Assembly (NCBI RefSeq): GCF_027497495.1
Contig: NZ_CP114205.1
Span: forward strand, 1,674,001 to 1,738,000
DNA from: Streptomyces tubercidicus
GTDB lineage: Bacteria; Actinomycetota; Actinomycetes; Streptomycetales; Streptomycetaceae
DNA: 64,000 bases
Direction of reading: 5' to 3'
Shown one piece after another: positions 33,769 through 42,543 of this stretch. How positions within the stretch are numbered: the first letter of the stretch is position 1; every line of letters starts with the position of its first letter. The position numbers were made by a program, and so were the translations under genes. Below the pieces are notes generated by a model. That model was not told the DNA's origin and did not search any database. It saw nothing but the letters and a program-made list of their open reading frames with translations.

Positions 33769-34575
33769 ATGACGACCACCACGCTCACCAAGCAGCAGCC
33801 CGCCACGGCGGACACGGGCAGCACCGTGCCGTACGCGGCCCGCATCGACCATGTCTCGAAGTCGTTCGGCCGCACCGGCGCACAGCAGCATGTCCTGGAC
33901 GACATCAGCATCGATGTGGCGCCCGGCGAATTCGTCTGCATCCTGGGGGCCTCGGGCTGTGGCAAGTCCACCCTCCTCAACCTGGTGGCCGGCCTCGACG
34001 CGCCGTCCGCCGGCGCCATCGAGACGCCGGGCGGCCGGCCGGCCCTGATGTTCCAGGAACACGCGCTGTTCCCGTGGCTGACCGCGGGCCGCAACATCGA
34101 ACTGGCGCTGCGGCTGCGCGGGGTGCCGCGCGCGGAGCGCCGCGACGAGGCCGAGCGGCTGCTGGAACTGGTCCGGCTCAAGGGCGCCCACGGCAAGCGG
34201 GTGCACGAGCTGTCGGGCGGAATGCGCCAGCGGGTCGCGATGGCCCGTGCGCTCGCCCAGGACAGTCAACTGCTGCTGATGGACGAGCCGTTCGCGGCGC
34301 TGGACGCGATCACCCGCGATGTGCTGCACGACGAGCTGACCCGTATCTGGCGCGAGACAAGCCTCTCGGTCCTCTTCGTCACCCACAACGTCCGGGAGGC
34401 CGTACGGCTCGCCGAGCGGGTGGTGCTGCTGTCCTCCCGCCCCGGCAAGATCGCCCGCGAGTGGCGGGTGGACATCCCGCAGCCGCGCCGTATCGAGGAC
34501 GCGGCGGTCGCCGACCTGTCCATCGAGATCACCGAACAGCTCCGTGGGGAGATCCGCCGCCATGGCCAGCACTGA
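33769..34575 (+). CDS. ssuB: sulfonate-type ABC transporter ATPase
   Basis: 268 aa; the ATG at 33769 has AGGAGGTGA upstream. Walker A GASGCGKST, Q-loop MFQEHALFPWL, signature LSGGMRQRVAMARALAQD, Walker B LLLMDEPFAALD and the H-loop VTHNVREAVRL are all intact. Nitrate/sulfonate/taurine subfamily. It energises import with the adjacent permease; the two genes overlap by 14 nt. Confidence 0.92.
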   Translation: MTTTTLTKQQPATADTGSTVPYAARIDHVSKSFGRTGAQQHVLDDISIDVAPGEFVCILGASGCGKSTLLNLVAGLDAPSAGAIETPGGRPALMFQEHALFPWLTAGRNIELALRLRGVPRAERRDEAERLLELVRLKGAHGKRVHELSGGMRQRVAMARALAQDSQLLLMDEPFAALDAITRDVLHDELTRIWRETSLSVLFVTHNVREAVRLAERVVLLSSRPGKIAREWRVDIPQPRRIEDAAVADLSIEITEQLRGEIRRHGQH

Positions 34576-35473
34576 GACCAAGGACGCGTCCACCGCCACC
34601 GGGACGGACGACACCTCCGGCGATATCGCCGGTCTGGAAGCCGGGCTCGACGCCCTGGAATCCAGGGTCGTCGACCGGCAGCCGTGGCTGCGCACCGCCG
34701 CCTCGAAGGCGTTCCCGCCGCTGATCGCCATCGCGATCGTGCTCGCGCTGTGGCAGCTCGCCTACCACTTCGAGCTCAAGCCGCACTACCTGCTGCCGAG
34801 CCCGGTCGACGTCGGCCACTCGCTCCAGCAGAAGTGGCTGGAGGGCACGCTGCTGAGCTTTGTGTGGACCAGCGTCTCCCGCGGCGCCCTCGGCTTTCTG
34901 GCCTCGGTGGTCCTCGGCACGGTGCTCGGGCTGATCGTCGCCCGGGTCAAGGCCGTCCGGGCCGCGATCGGGCCGATCCTGAGCGGGCTGCAGTCGCTGC
35001 CGTCGGTCGCCTGGGTGCCGGCCGCGATCATCTGGTTCGGGCTGACCGACGCCACCATCTACACGGTGGTGCTGCTCGGCGCGGTGCCGTCCATCGCCAA
35101 CGGACTGGTGGCCGGGGTCGACCAGATCTCGCCGCTCTATCTGCGGGCCGGCCGCACCATCGGCGCCACCGGCCTCGCCGGGGTACGGCATGTGCTGCTG
35201 CCGGCCGCGCTGCCGGGCTATATCGCCGGGCTCAAGCAGGGCTGGGCGTTCTCCTGGCGCTCCCTGATGGCCGCCGAACTCATCGTCAACGCGCCCGATC
35301 TGGGCACCGGTCTGGGCCAGCTGCTGGAGCAGGGCCGTGAGCTCCAGGACATGTCCTGGGTGCTGTCCGCGATCCTGCTCATCCTCATCGTCGGTATCGG
35401 TATCGAGCTGCTGATCTTCGCCCCCGTCGAACGCCGGGTTCTGCGCAGCCGCGGCCTCCTTGTGAAGAGCTGA
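34562..35473 (+). CDS. ssuC: sulfonate-type ABC transporter permease
   Basis: 303 aa. About six membrane segments after a ~60-residue acidic cytoplasmic N-terminus. The BPD_transp_1 coupling region is in TIGATGLAGVRHVLLPAALP (EAA-like loop) followed by GLKQGWAFSWRSLMAAELI, typical of SsuC/TauC. The start overlaps the ssuB end. Slightly longer N-terminus than most SsuC. Confidence 0.9.
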   Translation: MASTETKDASTATGTDDTSGDIAGLEAGLDALESRVVDRQPWLRTAASKAFPPLIAIAIVLALWQLAYHFELKPHYLLPSPVDVGHSLQQKWLEGTLLSFVWTSVSRGALGFLASVVLGTVLGLIVARVKAVRAAIGPILSGLQSLPSVAWVPAAIIWFGLTDATIYTVVLLGAVPSIANGLVAGVDQISPLYLRAGRTIGATGLAGVRHVLLPAALPGYIAGLKQGWAFSWRSLMAAELIVNAPDLGTGLGQLLEQGRELQDMSWVLSAILLILIVGIGIELLIFAPVERRVLRSRGLLVKS

Positions 35474-35476
35474 CCC

Positions 35477-36247
35477 ATGGACACCCGCCCCACGCTTCTC
35501 GTCATCGCCCACGGCAGCCGCGACCCGCGGCATGCGGCGACCGTCTCCGCGCTCTGTGCGCGGGTCCGGGCGCTGCGACCGGGGCTGCGCGTCGAGGTCG
35601 GCTATCTCGACTTCAACGCGCCCCGGGTGCCGCGGGTGCTGGAACGCCTGGCGGCCGAGGGGAGGCGCGACGTGGTGGCGCTGCCGCTTCTCCTCACCCG
35701 GGCCTTCCACGCCAAGTCCGATATCCCGGCGGTCCTGCGGGAGGCGGCCGCGCGGCTCCCCCTGCTGACGATCCGTCAGGCCGACGTGCTGGGCCCGTCG
35801 TCCCTCCTGACCGCCGCGCTGGAGCGGCGCCTGGCGGAAGCCGGGCTGCGGCCCGGCGACCGCCGCTCGACCGGGGTCGTCCTGGCCTCGGCGGGCTCCT
35901 CCGACCCGGAGGCGAGCGCAGTGATCGCTGAAATCGCGCGGGAGTGGCGGCACACCGCTGGCTGGTGTGCCGTGCGACCTGCGTTCGCCTCCGCATCCCT
36001 TCCCCGCACCGCGGACGCCGTACGGGCGCTGCGGGCCGAGGGCGTCGAGCGGGTGGCCGTCGCCCCGTACGTCATCGCGCCCGGATTCCTCCCGGACCGG
36101 ATCGCGGCCGGCGCCCGCGAGGCCCGCGCCGACCTCCTCGCCCCGGTCCTCGGCCCGGCACCCGAACTGGCCCGTCTGCTGCTGCGGCGCTACGACGGAG
36201 CCGTACTGGCGGACGCCCGCGGGGGCCTGGCGGCGCTGAGCGCCTGA
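35477..36247 (+). CDS. sirohydrochlorin chelatase family protein (CbiX/SirB-like)
   Basis: 256 aa from the ATG at 35477, 3 nt after ssuC. It carries two CbiX-type halves; the N-terminal one has the metal-ligand LLVIAHGSRDPRHA motif, VEVGYLDFNAPRVP and VVALPLLLTRAFHAKSDIPA. The C-terminal half repeats the pattern (GVVLASAGSSDPEA, VAPYVIAPGFLPDRI). It probably inserts Fe2+ into sirohydrochlorin to give sirohaem for the sulfite reductase at the head of the same operon. Cobalt chelation for cobalamin is the alternative. Confidence 0.88.
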   Translation: MDTRPTLLVIAHGSRDPRHAATVSALCARVRALRPGLRVEVGYLDFNAPRVPRVLERLAAEGRRDVVALPLLLTRAFHAKSDIPAVLREAAARLPLLTIRQADVLGPSSLLTAALERRLAEAGLRPGDRRSTGVVLASAGSSDPEASAVIAEIAREWRHTAGWCAVRPAFASASLPRTADAVRALRAEGVERVAVAPYVIAPGFLPDRIAAGAREARADLLAPVLGPAPELARLLLRRYDGAVLADARGGLAALSA

Positions 36248-36269
36248 CAGGTCCCCGGGAGGCGGCCGT

Positions 36270-37931
36270 TCAGCGCTCGGTACGCAGCCAGACCGTGGTC
36301 CACGGCGGCAGTTCGTCGCCGGTGACCGGTGCGGAGCTCAGCAGCAGCTCGCCGGGAGGCAGCGGCCGTGGCGCGTCCGACAGGTTGGCCACGCACTCCC
36401 AGCCGCCCGAGCGGCGGAAGTGCAGGACGCCGAAGCCCGTCGCCGGGTCGGCCCATTCCAGCGCCTCGTCGGCCACCAGCCGGCGGCGGGTGGCCAGCGC
36501 CGTGCGGTAGAGCTCCAACGGGGCGGCGGCCACGCCCTGCTGGGCCTCGACGGACAGCGCGCCCCAGCCCTGGGGCTGCGGCAGCCAGGAGCCGCCGCTG
36601 CCGAAGCCGTACGAGCTGCCCTCGCGCCGCCACGGCAGCGGCACCCGGCAGCCGTCCCGCCCCTTCAGCGCACCGCCGCTCCGGGTCCACACCGGGTCCT
36701 GCAGGCTGTCGCGGGAGAGGTCGGCGACCTCGGGCAGGCCCAGTTCCTCGCCCTGGTAGACGTAGGCCGAGCCGGGCAGCGCCAGCATCAGCAGGGTCGC
36801 GGCCAGCGCCCGGCGCAGGCCGAACTCCCGGTCCAGGGCGGGCTCCTGGCCGTCGGAGAGCAGCCATGCCTCCTCGTCGCGGCCGTCCGGGAGGCCGTAC
36901 CGGGAGGCGTGGCGGATCACATCGTGGTTGGAGAGCACCCAGGTCGCGGTGGCACCGGCCGCCCGTGCGTCGGCGAGCGCGGTGTCGATGGACTCCCGCA
37001 GCTGCGTCGCGTCCAGCGCGGCCTTGAGGAAGTCGAAGTTGAAGGCCTGGCCGAGCTCCTGCGGGGTGGCATAGGCGGTACGGCGGGAGCTGCGCACCCA
37101 GGCCTCGGCGACGGCGACCCGGGGCGGGTCGTACTCATTGAAGACCTTGCGCCACTCGCGGAAGATGTCATGGACCGCGTCCCGGTCCCAGAAGGGGTGG
37201 CTGCCGTCCTCGGGCAGGTCGCCGGGCGTGTAGCCCTCGACGGTGCCGATATCGCGGAGCGGCGCGGCCAGATCCTTCGCCAGGCCGTGCGCCACATCGA
37301 CCCGGAAGCCGTCGACGCCGCGGTCGGACCAGAAGCGCAGGGTGTGCCGGAAGTCCGCGCGGACCTCGGGGCTGTCCCAGTTGAAGTCGGGCTGCTCGGG
37401 CGCGAAGAGGTGGAGGTACCACCAGCCGTCCGGCAGCCGGGTCCAGGCGGGGCCGCCGAAGCAGGAGATCCAGTCGGTGGGCGGCAGTTCACCGGTTTCG
37501 CCCTTGCCCTCGCGGAAGACATAGCGCTCCCGCGCGGCGGATCCGGGCTCGGCGCGCAGCGCCTCCTGGAACCAGACGTGCTGGTGGGAGGAGTGGTTGG
37601 GCACGATGTCCACCATCACCTTGAGGCCCAGCCGGTGTGCCTCGGCCACCATGGCGTCGAAGTCGTCGAGGGTGCCCAGCCGCGGGTCGACATCGCGGTA
37701 GTCGGCGACGTCATAGCCGCCGTCGGCCAGCTCCGAGGGGTAGAAGGGGCTCAGCCAGACGGCGTCCACACCCAACTCGGCGAGGTAGGGCAGCCGGGAG
37801 GTGATGCCGGGGAGGTCACCGATGCCGTCGCCGTCGGAGTCGGCGAAGCTGCGCGGATACACCTGGTAGACGACGGCCTGCCGCCACCAGTCGGTGGTGT
37901 CGCGGGCGGGGTCGGGGTGCGGTGAGGTCAC
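36270..37931 (-). CDS. aglA: alpha-glucosidase / oligo-1,6-glucosidase, GH13
   Basis: 553 aa from a GTG at 37931 (AAAGG upstream). GH13 regions: VYQVYPRSFADSDGDGIGDL, VMVDIVPNHSS, the nucleophile Asp212 in GFRVDVAHGL, acid/base Glu276 in VAEAW, and Asp337 in LSNHD. No signal peptide, so it acts on imported substrate. It lies downstream of two sugar permeases and a binding protein in one operon, so the substrate is probably an alpha-glucoside (maltose, trehalose or sucrose type). The gene symbol follows the Streptomyces agl layout and is tentative. Confidence 0.9.
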   Translation of the reverse strand: MTSPHPDPARDTTDWWRQAVVYQVYPRSFADSDGDGIGDLPGITSRLPYLAELGVDAVWLSPFYPSELADGGYDVADYRDVDPRLGTLDDFDAMVAEAHRLGLKVMVDIVPNHSSHQHVWFQEALRAEPGSAARERYVFREGKGETGELPPTDWISCFGGPAWTRLPDGWWYLHLFAPEQPDFNWDSPEVRADFRHTLRFWSDRGVDGFRVDVAHGLAKDLAAPLRDIGTVEGYTPGDLPEDGSHPFWDRDAVHDIFREWRKVFNEYDPPRVAVAEAWVRSSRRTAYATPQELGQAFNFDFLKAALDATQLRESIDTALADARAAGATATWVLSNHDVIRHASRYGLPDGRDEEAWLLSDGQEPALDREFGLRRALAATLLMLALPGSAYVYQGEELGLPEVADLSRDSLQDPVWTRSGGALKGRDGCRVPLPWRREGSSYGFGSGGSWLPQPQGWGALSVEAQQGVAAAPLELYRTALATRRRLVADEALEWADPATGFGVLHFRRSGGWECVANLSDAPRPLPPGELLLSSAPVTGDELPPWTTVWLRTER

Positions 37932-38028
37932 GTGGGGGCCTTTCGGGCGGTGGTGGACGCGTGACGGTGACGGCGCTGCGCGGGTCGGGTGGGCCGAGGC
38001 GGGGGCGGGCGCCCCCTGGTGGGCGGAG

Positions 38029-38877
38029 TCATCCCTTGACCGCCCCTGAGGTCATGCCCGAGACGATCGAGCGGCGGAAGATCATGACCAGCACGCCGAT
38101 CGGTACGGTGGCGGCCACGGCGCCCGCGAACAGCGTCCCGTAGGGGACCGTGTACTGACTGGTGAACAGGGCGATACCGACCGGAACCGTGCGGTGCCCG
38201 TCCTCGCTGTTGAAGGTCAGCGCCAGCAGGAACTCCGCCCAGGTCGCGGTGAAGGTGAAGATGCCCGCGGTGAACAGCCCCGGCCGGGCCAGCGGCGCGA
38301 TGACGGTCAGCACGGTGCGCAACGGCCCGGCGCCGTCGACGGTGGCCGCCTCCTCCAGCTCCCGGGGGATACCGACCAGGTAGTTGCGCATGATCCAGAG
38401 GGCGAACGGCAGATTGAGCGCGACATAGGGCACGATCAGGCCCGCGTAGCTGTTGAGCAGCCCCAGTTGCCGCTCCAGCAGGAACAGCGGCACGACCAGC
38501 GCGATCGGCGGGAAGACGGACAGCATCAGCAGCGCGGTCATGATGGCGCCGCGGCCGCGCAGCGGGGTGCGGGCCAGGGCATACCCCGCGAAGAAGGACA
38601 GCCCCAGTACGGCGACGGTGGAAACCGAGGCCACCAGCACGCTGTTGAGCAGATAGCGGCCGATGCCGTTGCGGACGAACGCCTCGGCGTAGTTGCCGAG
38701 CGTCGCCGATTCCGGCACGAGACTCGGCGGGGCGGCGCTGATCTCACCTGGTCCCTTGAAGGACGACGCGATCATCCAGTACAGCGGCAGTGTCGACAGC
38801 ACGACGATCGCCAGTCCGCCGAGGTTGACGGGGTTGAGGTACCGGCGGATGCCGGATGCCGGTGCACGGCGGCTCAT
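38029..38877 (-). CDS. aglG: carbohydrate ABC transporter permease (MalG type)
   Basis: 282 aa; ATGA overlap with the MalF-type gene. Six membrane segments. The coupling EAA loop is ELEEAATVDGAGPLRTVLTV and the start contains PLYWMIASSFKGPGEI, both typical of MalG-type CUT1 permeases. It forms the inner-membrane channel with the MalF-type partner. No ATPase gene is present; in Streptomyces, CUT1 systems commonly share the MsiK ATPase (established knowledge). Symbol tentative. Confidence 0.9.
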   Translation of the reverse strand: MSRRAPASGIRRYLNPVNLGGLAIVVLSTLPLYWMIASSFKGPGEISAAPPSLVPESATLGNYAEAFVRNGIGRYLLNSVLVASVSTVAVLGLSFFAGYALARTPLRGRGAIMTALLMLSVFPPIALVVPLFLLERQLGLLNSYAGLIVPYVALNLPFALWIMRNYLVGIPRELEEAATVDGAGPLRTVLTVIAPLARPGLFTAGIFTFTATWAEFLLALTFNSEDGHRTVPVGIALFTSQYTVPYGTLFAGAVAATVPIGVLVMIFRRSIVSGMTSGAVKG

Positions 38878-39908
38878 GCCCGCCCTCCTTCGTCGGCCTG
38901 CGTCCGGAAGACCCGCAGGAAGAGCAGACAGCAGCCGATCACGATGACGGCGGTGGTGGTGGCCACCGCGGCGCCCCGGCCGATGTCGAGGTTCTGGAAG
39001 AGCGTTTTGTATCCGAGGATGGCGAGGGATTCGGTGGCGGTGCCCGGTCCGCCCTGGGTCAGCACGAACGGCAGGTCGAAGATGCCGAAGGCCTGGAGGA
39101 TGCGGAAGAGGACGGCGATCGCCATGATCGGCCGCAGCTGCGGCAGGGTCACCTTCCAGAACGTCGTCCAGGCACCGGCACCATCGATCTCCGCCGCCTC
39201 ATAGACATCCCCGGGAATCAGCATCAGCCCGGCAAGAACCACAATCGCGACAAACGGCGTGGTCTTCCATACGTCGACCACCACCATCGCGCCCATGGCG
39301 GAGGCGGGCTGCCCGAGAATGTCCGGCTGATGGCCGAGGAGCTGCTCAAAGAGCCAAGTAAGCCCACCGTAGGTGCCGTTGAAGAGATATCCCCACAACT
39401 GGGCGGCGACGACATTGATCAGCGCCCAGGGCAGCAGCAGAACCGCCAGCACCCAGCCGCGGGCGGCCCCCAGCCGTTCCAGTACGAGCGCCGCCGCGGT
39501 GCCGAGCACCAGCTCCAGGAAGACGGTGACAGCGGTGAAGCCGAAGGTGAAGACGAGCGCATGGCGCCACTCCGGGCTGCTCAGCACGGCGGCGTAGTGG
39601 TCGCCCGTCAGGGACAGGATGCGGAACCCGCCGTATTCCAGGCGGACATCGGCAAAGCTGAGCAGCAGCGAGAAGAGCACCGAGAAGACCGTCACGGTGG
39701 CGATGACGAGCAGCGCCGGTGAGGCGAAGAACCAGCCGGTGCGCGCCCGTCCGCGCCGGCTCACCCGGGCCGGGCCGCCCCCACGGGGAGCGGGCCCGGT
39801 GCGCGGTCCGGGCGGCTCCGGGTCCGGGCCCCGCGAGACGGTCGCGGCGGACGAGGAGGCCGCGGAAGAGGAGGACGAAGCAGCGGAAGAGGAGGTCACG
39901 GCATTCAC
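38874..39908 (-). CDS. aglF: carbohydrate ABC transporter permease (MalF type)
   Basis: 344 aa from a GTG overlapping the binding-protein stop (GTGA). The first ~55 residues are Ser/Ala then Pro/Arg-rich and cytoplasmic. Six membrane segments follow, with the EAA loop DVYEAAEIDGAGAWTTFWKV before TLPQLRPIM. It partners the MalG-type subunit. The Ser/Ala-rich extension (runs of AASSSSSAAS) is unusual and partly repetitive. Symbol tentative. Confidence 0.9.
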   Translation of the reverse strand: MNAVTSSSAASSSSSAASSSAATVSRGPDPEPPGPRTGPAPRGGGPARVSRRGRARTGWFFASPALLVIATVTVFSVLFSLLLSFADVRLEYGGFRILSLTGDHYAAVLSSPEWRHALVFTFGFTAVTVFLELVLGTAAALVLERLGAARGWVLAVLLLPWALINVVAAQLWGYLFNGTYGGLTWLFEQLLGHQPDILGQPASAMGAMVVVDVWKTTPFVAIVVLAGLMLIPGDVYEAAEIDGAGAWTTFWKVTLPQLRPIMAIAVLFRILQAFGIFDLPFVLTQGGPGTATESLAILGYKTLFQNLDIGRGAAVATTTAVIVIGCCLLFLRVFRTQADEGGRA

Positions 39909-41230
39909 AGCGCCCTGCCTTCCAGCGCGGTCCGGATATCGGCGCGGGCCGCGCGCACGGCCTGGGCGGGCGTGGCCCGGCCACCGGTCACGGCGTTGGC
40001 CTGGGTGTAGAGCGCCTTGCTGACCTGGGGGTAATACGGGGTCTGCACCGGCCGGGCGACCAGCCGCAGCTCCTTTGCCCGGGTCAGCGTCGGATCACCG
40101 ACCCGGCGCGCCTCCGGCCGGGTCAGTACCTCTTCGAGTGCCGGAATCACCCCGGCGTTCTTCAACAGGATCATCTGCGCCTCCTCTCCGGCGCAGAAGC
40201 GGGCGAAGGCGACCGCCGCCCCGAGTTGACGGGAGTTGGGATTGACGAAATTGCTCCAGCCGCCGGCGCAGCTCACCCCGCGCGGACCGTCGCCGTCGAA
40301 GCCGGGGCGGGGCACGACACCGACCCGGCCGGCCACCTTCGAGGCCGAGCGGTCGGCCGCATTGCCCCAGGCGTAGGACCAGTTGCGCAGAAAGACGCCG
40401 CGGCCGCCAGTGAAGGCGTCCTGGGAGTCGGCTTCCACGTAGGTGGTGACCGTACGGGGCGTGACGCCGGTCTCCGTGAGCTCCCGCATCAGCGCGAAGG
40501 CCCGCTCCGCGCCCGACCCGTCCAGCGCCACACCGCCCGCCTTGTCCAGTACGGGCGCCTGGGCGTCGGCCAGGAACTCGGTGACATTGCAGGTCAGCGA
40601 CTCCGATACGGAGGCCTGCCAGAGGAAGCCGTAGGCGGCGTCCCCGGCCCGCTGGATCCTGCGCGCCGTGCGCAGCAGCTCCTCCCAGGTGCGGGGCACC
40701 GGCAGCCCGTGCTTGGCCAGCAGGTCCTTCCGATAGAAGAGGAAGGAGCTGTCGGTGTAGAAGGGCAGCGCGTACACGGCTCCGTGGTACTCGCTGACCC
40801 GCCGCAGGGCCGCCGGATAGTCCGCCCAGAAGTCCTTGGGCAGCAGCGTCTGCACGGGCAGGGCAAGGGAGTTGGCGCCGAACTGGGCCGGCCAGGTGGT
40901 GTCACCGAGGTAGACGTCGGGGGTGGGTGCGGCCCCCGCGAGCTGGGTGGTGACCGCGGCGCGGTTGGCGTCGGTGGCACTGAGGGCGTTCGACTTCCGG
41001 ACCCGGAGGTTCGGGTGGCGGCGTTCGAAGGCCCGGATGATCAGGTCGGCCACCACCGGGCCCTTCCGGGAGGGGATTTCGGGCACCCACCAGACGAGGG
41101 TGGCCGGGGTACGCGGGACGTGGGCAGCCTGGGTCAGCAGGGTGTCCAAGGGCTTGCCCGCGCAACCGCTGGTGAGCCCGGCTCCGGCGGCGAGACCGCC
41201 CGCGAGCAGGGTTCTGCGGCTCAAGGCCAT
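39905..41230 (-). CDS. aglE: extracellular sugar-binding lipoprotein (CUT1 ABC system)
   Basis: 441 aa; GAGGAG precedes the ATG at 41230. Tat-like start SRRTLLAGGLAAGAGLTSGC with a lipobox Cys, so a lipoprotein possibly Tat-exported. Family 1 solute-binding features: VWWVPEIPSRKGPVVADLI, VYLGDTTWPAQFG, YALPFYTDSSFLFYRKDLLA and GGWSNFVNPNSRQLGAAVAF. First gene of the operon, with LacI-type sites just upstream. It delivers an alpha-glucoside to the permeases. Symbol tentative. Confidence 0.9.
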   Translation of the reverse strand: MALSRRTLLAGGLAAGAGLTSGCAGKPLDTLLTQAAHVPRTPATLVWWVPEIPSRKGPVVADLIIRAFERRHPNLRVRKSNALSATDANRAAVTTQLAGAAPTPDVYLGDTTWPAQFGANSLALPVQTLLPKDFWADYPAALRRVSEYHGAVYALPFYTDSSFLFYRKDLLAKHGLPVPRTWEELLRTARRIQRAGDAAYGFLWQASVSESLTCNVTEFLADAQAPVLDKAGGVALDGSGAERAFALMRELTETGVTPRTVTTYVEADSQDAFTGGRGVFLRNWSYAWGNAADRSASKVAGRVGVVPRPGFDGDGPRGVSCAGGWSNFVNPNSRQLGAAVAFARFCAGEEAQMILLKNAGVIPALEEVLTRPEARRVGDPTLTRAKELRLVARPVQTPYYPQVSKALYTQANAVTGGRATPAQAVRAARADIRTALEGRAL

Positions 41231-41257
41231 GAGTGCTCCTCACGTCTTGGCTGCCAT

Positions 41258-41355
41258 CGATGACAGCGCTTGCAGGCTAGAAGTGGCCTTGTAGCCAGGT
41301 CAACGCTTCGTGAACAACGGATTTCCTCGGGAATCTCCTGGCAACGCTGTCATCG
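41258..41355. promoter_or_regulatory. paired LacI-type operators between agl operon and regulator
   Basis: CGATGACAGCG at 41258-41268 and its exact inverted copy CGCTGTCATCG at 41345-41355 sit at the two ends of the 148-bp divergent control region, each near one gene's start. The related words GCTTGC and GCAACGC flank them. The layout suggests one regulator controlling both directions. Confidence 0.6.
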
Positions 41356-41378
41356 CTCTTCTGTGCTAGCGTCCCGGC

Positions 41379-42443
41379 ATGTCCTCAGCTCAGAGCGAGG
41401 CCACGATGGCCGATGTGGCCCAGCGGGCGGGAGTTTCGGTCTCCACCGTCTCGCGCACGCTGCGCGGACTGCCGACGGTCTCGGACACCACCCGCGCCCG
41501 TGTGGAGGCGGCGGCCCGCGAGCTCTCGTTCGCGATCACCCGCAGCGCCTCCAGCCTCGTGACCGGCCGCACCGGACGGGTCGCCGTACTCCTCCCGCAT
41601 CTGGAGTCGTGGTTTCTGAGCGCGGCCCTGTCCGGTATGGCGCCCGCGCTGCGCGAGGCGGGTTTCGATCTGCTGGTCTACAGCGTGGCCGATGTGCGCG
41701 AACGGGCCGATTTCTTCGACCGGTTGCCCGCCCGCCGCAATGCCGACGCCCTCCTCGTGGTGAGCTTCGCCCTCACCCCCGCCGAGCGGGCCCGCCTGGA
41801 CGATCTGGGCATGCCGCTGGTCTTCGTCAGCCAGCACGCCCAGGGTCGCCCCAGCGTCTACGTGGACGACGCGGACGGCGCGCTGCGGGGCACCCGCCAT
41901 CTGATCAACCTCGGGCACCGGCGGATCGCTTTACTGCAGACATCGGACGAAACGGGCTTCGCCTGGAGCAGCAAGAACCGGCTCGCCGGATATCTGCGCG
42001 CCCTCGATGACGCGGGTCTGGAGCGGGACGACGAGCTGATCATGAGCGTCCGGGGCTGGAAGGGCAGCGGTATGGGCGCGGCGGTGGGCCGGCTGCTGAG
42101 CCTCCAGGACCCGCCGACCGCACTGTTCGCCGAGACCGACGATTTCGCGTTCCGCCTGCTGGCGGCGCTGCGGGAGGCCAACATCCCGGTCCCCGGGCGG
42201 GTTTCGGTCATGGGCTTCGACGACCATGTCATGGCCGGCGTCCTGGGCCTGACGACGCTGGCCCAGCCCGCCGCCGAGATCGGACGCACCGCCGTACGTC
42301 TGGCCCGGTCGGTGATCGACGACGCCGACGGCGCGCACCGGCGCCACATAGTGCTGCCGACGGAACTCGTGCCACGCGGGAGTACGGCGCCGCCGCCTTC
42401 TCCTGGACCGGCCCGCCCCCTGCGCGACGCCAAGCTGACCTAA
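41379..42443 (+). CDS. aglR: LacI-family regulator of the alpha-glucoside operon
   Basis: 354 aa. The LacI HTH MADVAQRAGVSVSTVSRTLR with hinge LSFAITRSASSLVTG is followed by a periplasmic-binding-like sensor (VAVLLPHLESWFLSAALSGM, RHLINLGHRRIALLQ, VMGFDDHVMAGVLGLTTLAQ). It is divergent from the sugar transporter operon and the matching inverted sites lie between them, so it probably represses both until the sugar binds. Ends in a short Pro-rich tail. Confidence 0.92.
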   Translation: MSSAQSEATMADVAQRAGVSVSTVSRTLRGLPTVSDTTRARVEAAARELSFAITRSASSLVTGRTGRVAVLLPHLESWFLSAALSGMAPALREAGFDLLVYSVADVRERADFFDRLPARRNADALLVVSFALTPAERARLDDLGMPLVFVSQHAQGRPSVYVDDADGALRGTRHLINLGHRRIALLQTSDETGFAWSSKNRLAGYLRALDDAGLERDDELIMSVRGWKGSGMGAAVGRLLSLQDPPTALFAETDDFAFRLLAALREANIPVPGRVSVMGFDDHVMAGVLGLTTLAQPAAEIGRTAVRLARSVIDDADGAHRRHIVLPTELVPRGSTAPPPSPGPARPLRDAKLT

Positions 42444-42543
42444 CTGACCTTGCTGACCGCCGCTGACTCTTCACCCGTCTCCGCTCCTCCACTGTCATAG
42501 GACTGCACCTCTCCGGTGCGCCGACGGCGATCTGGGGGAACTG

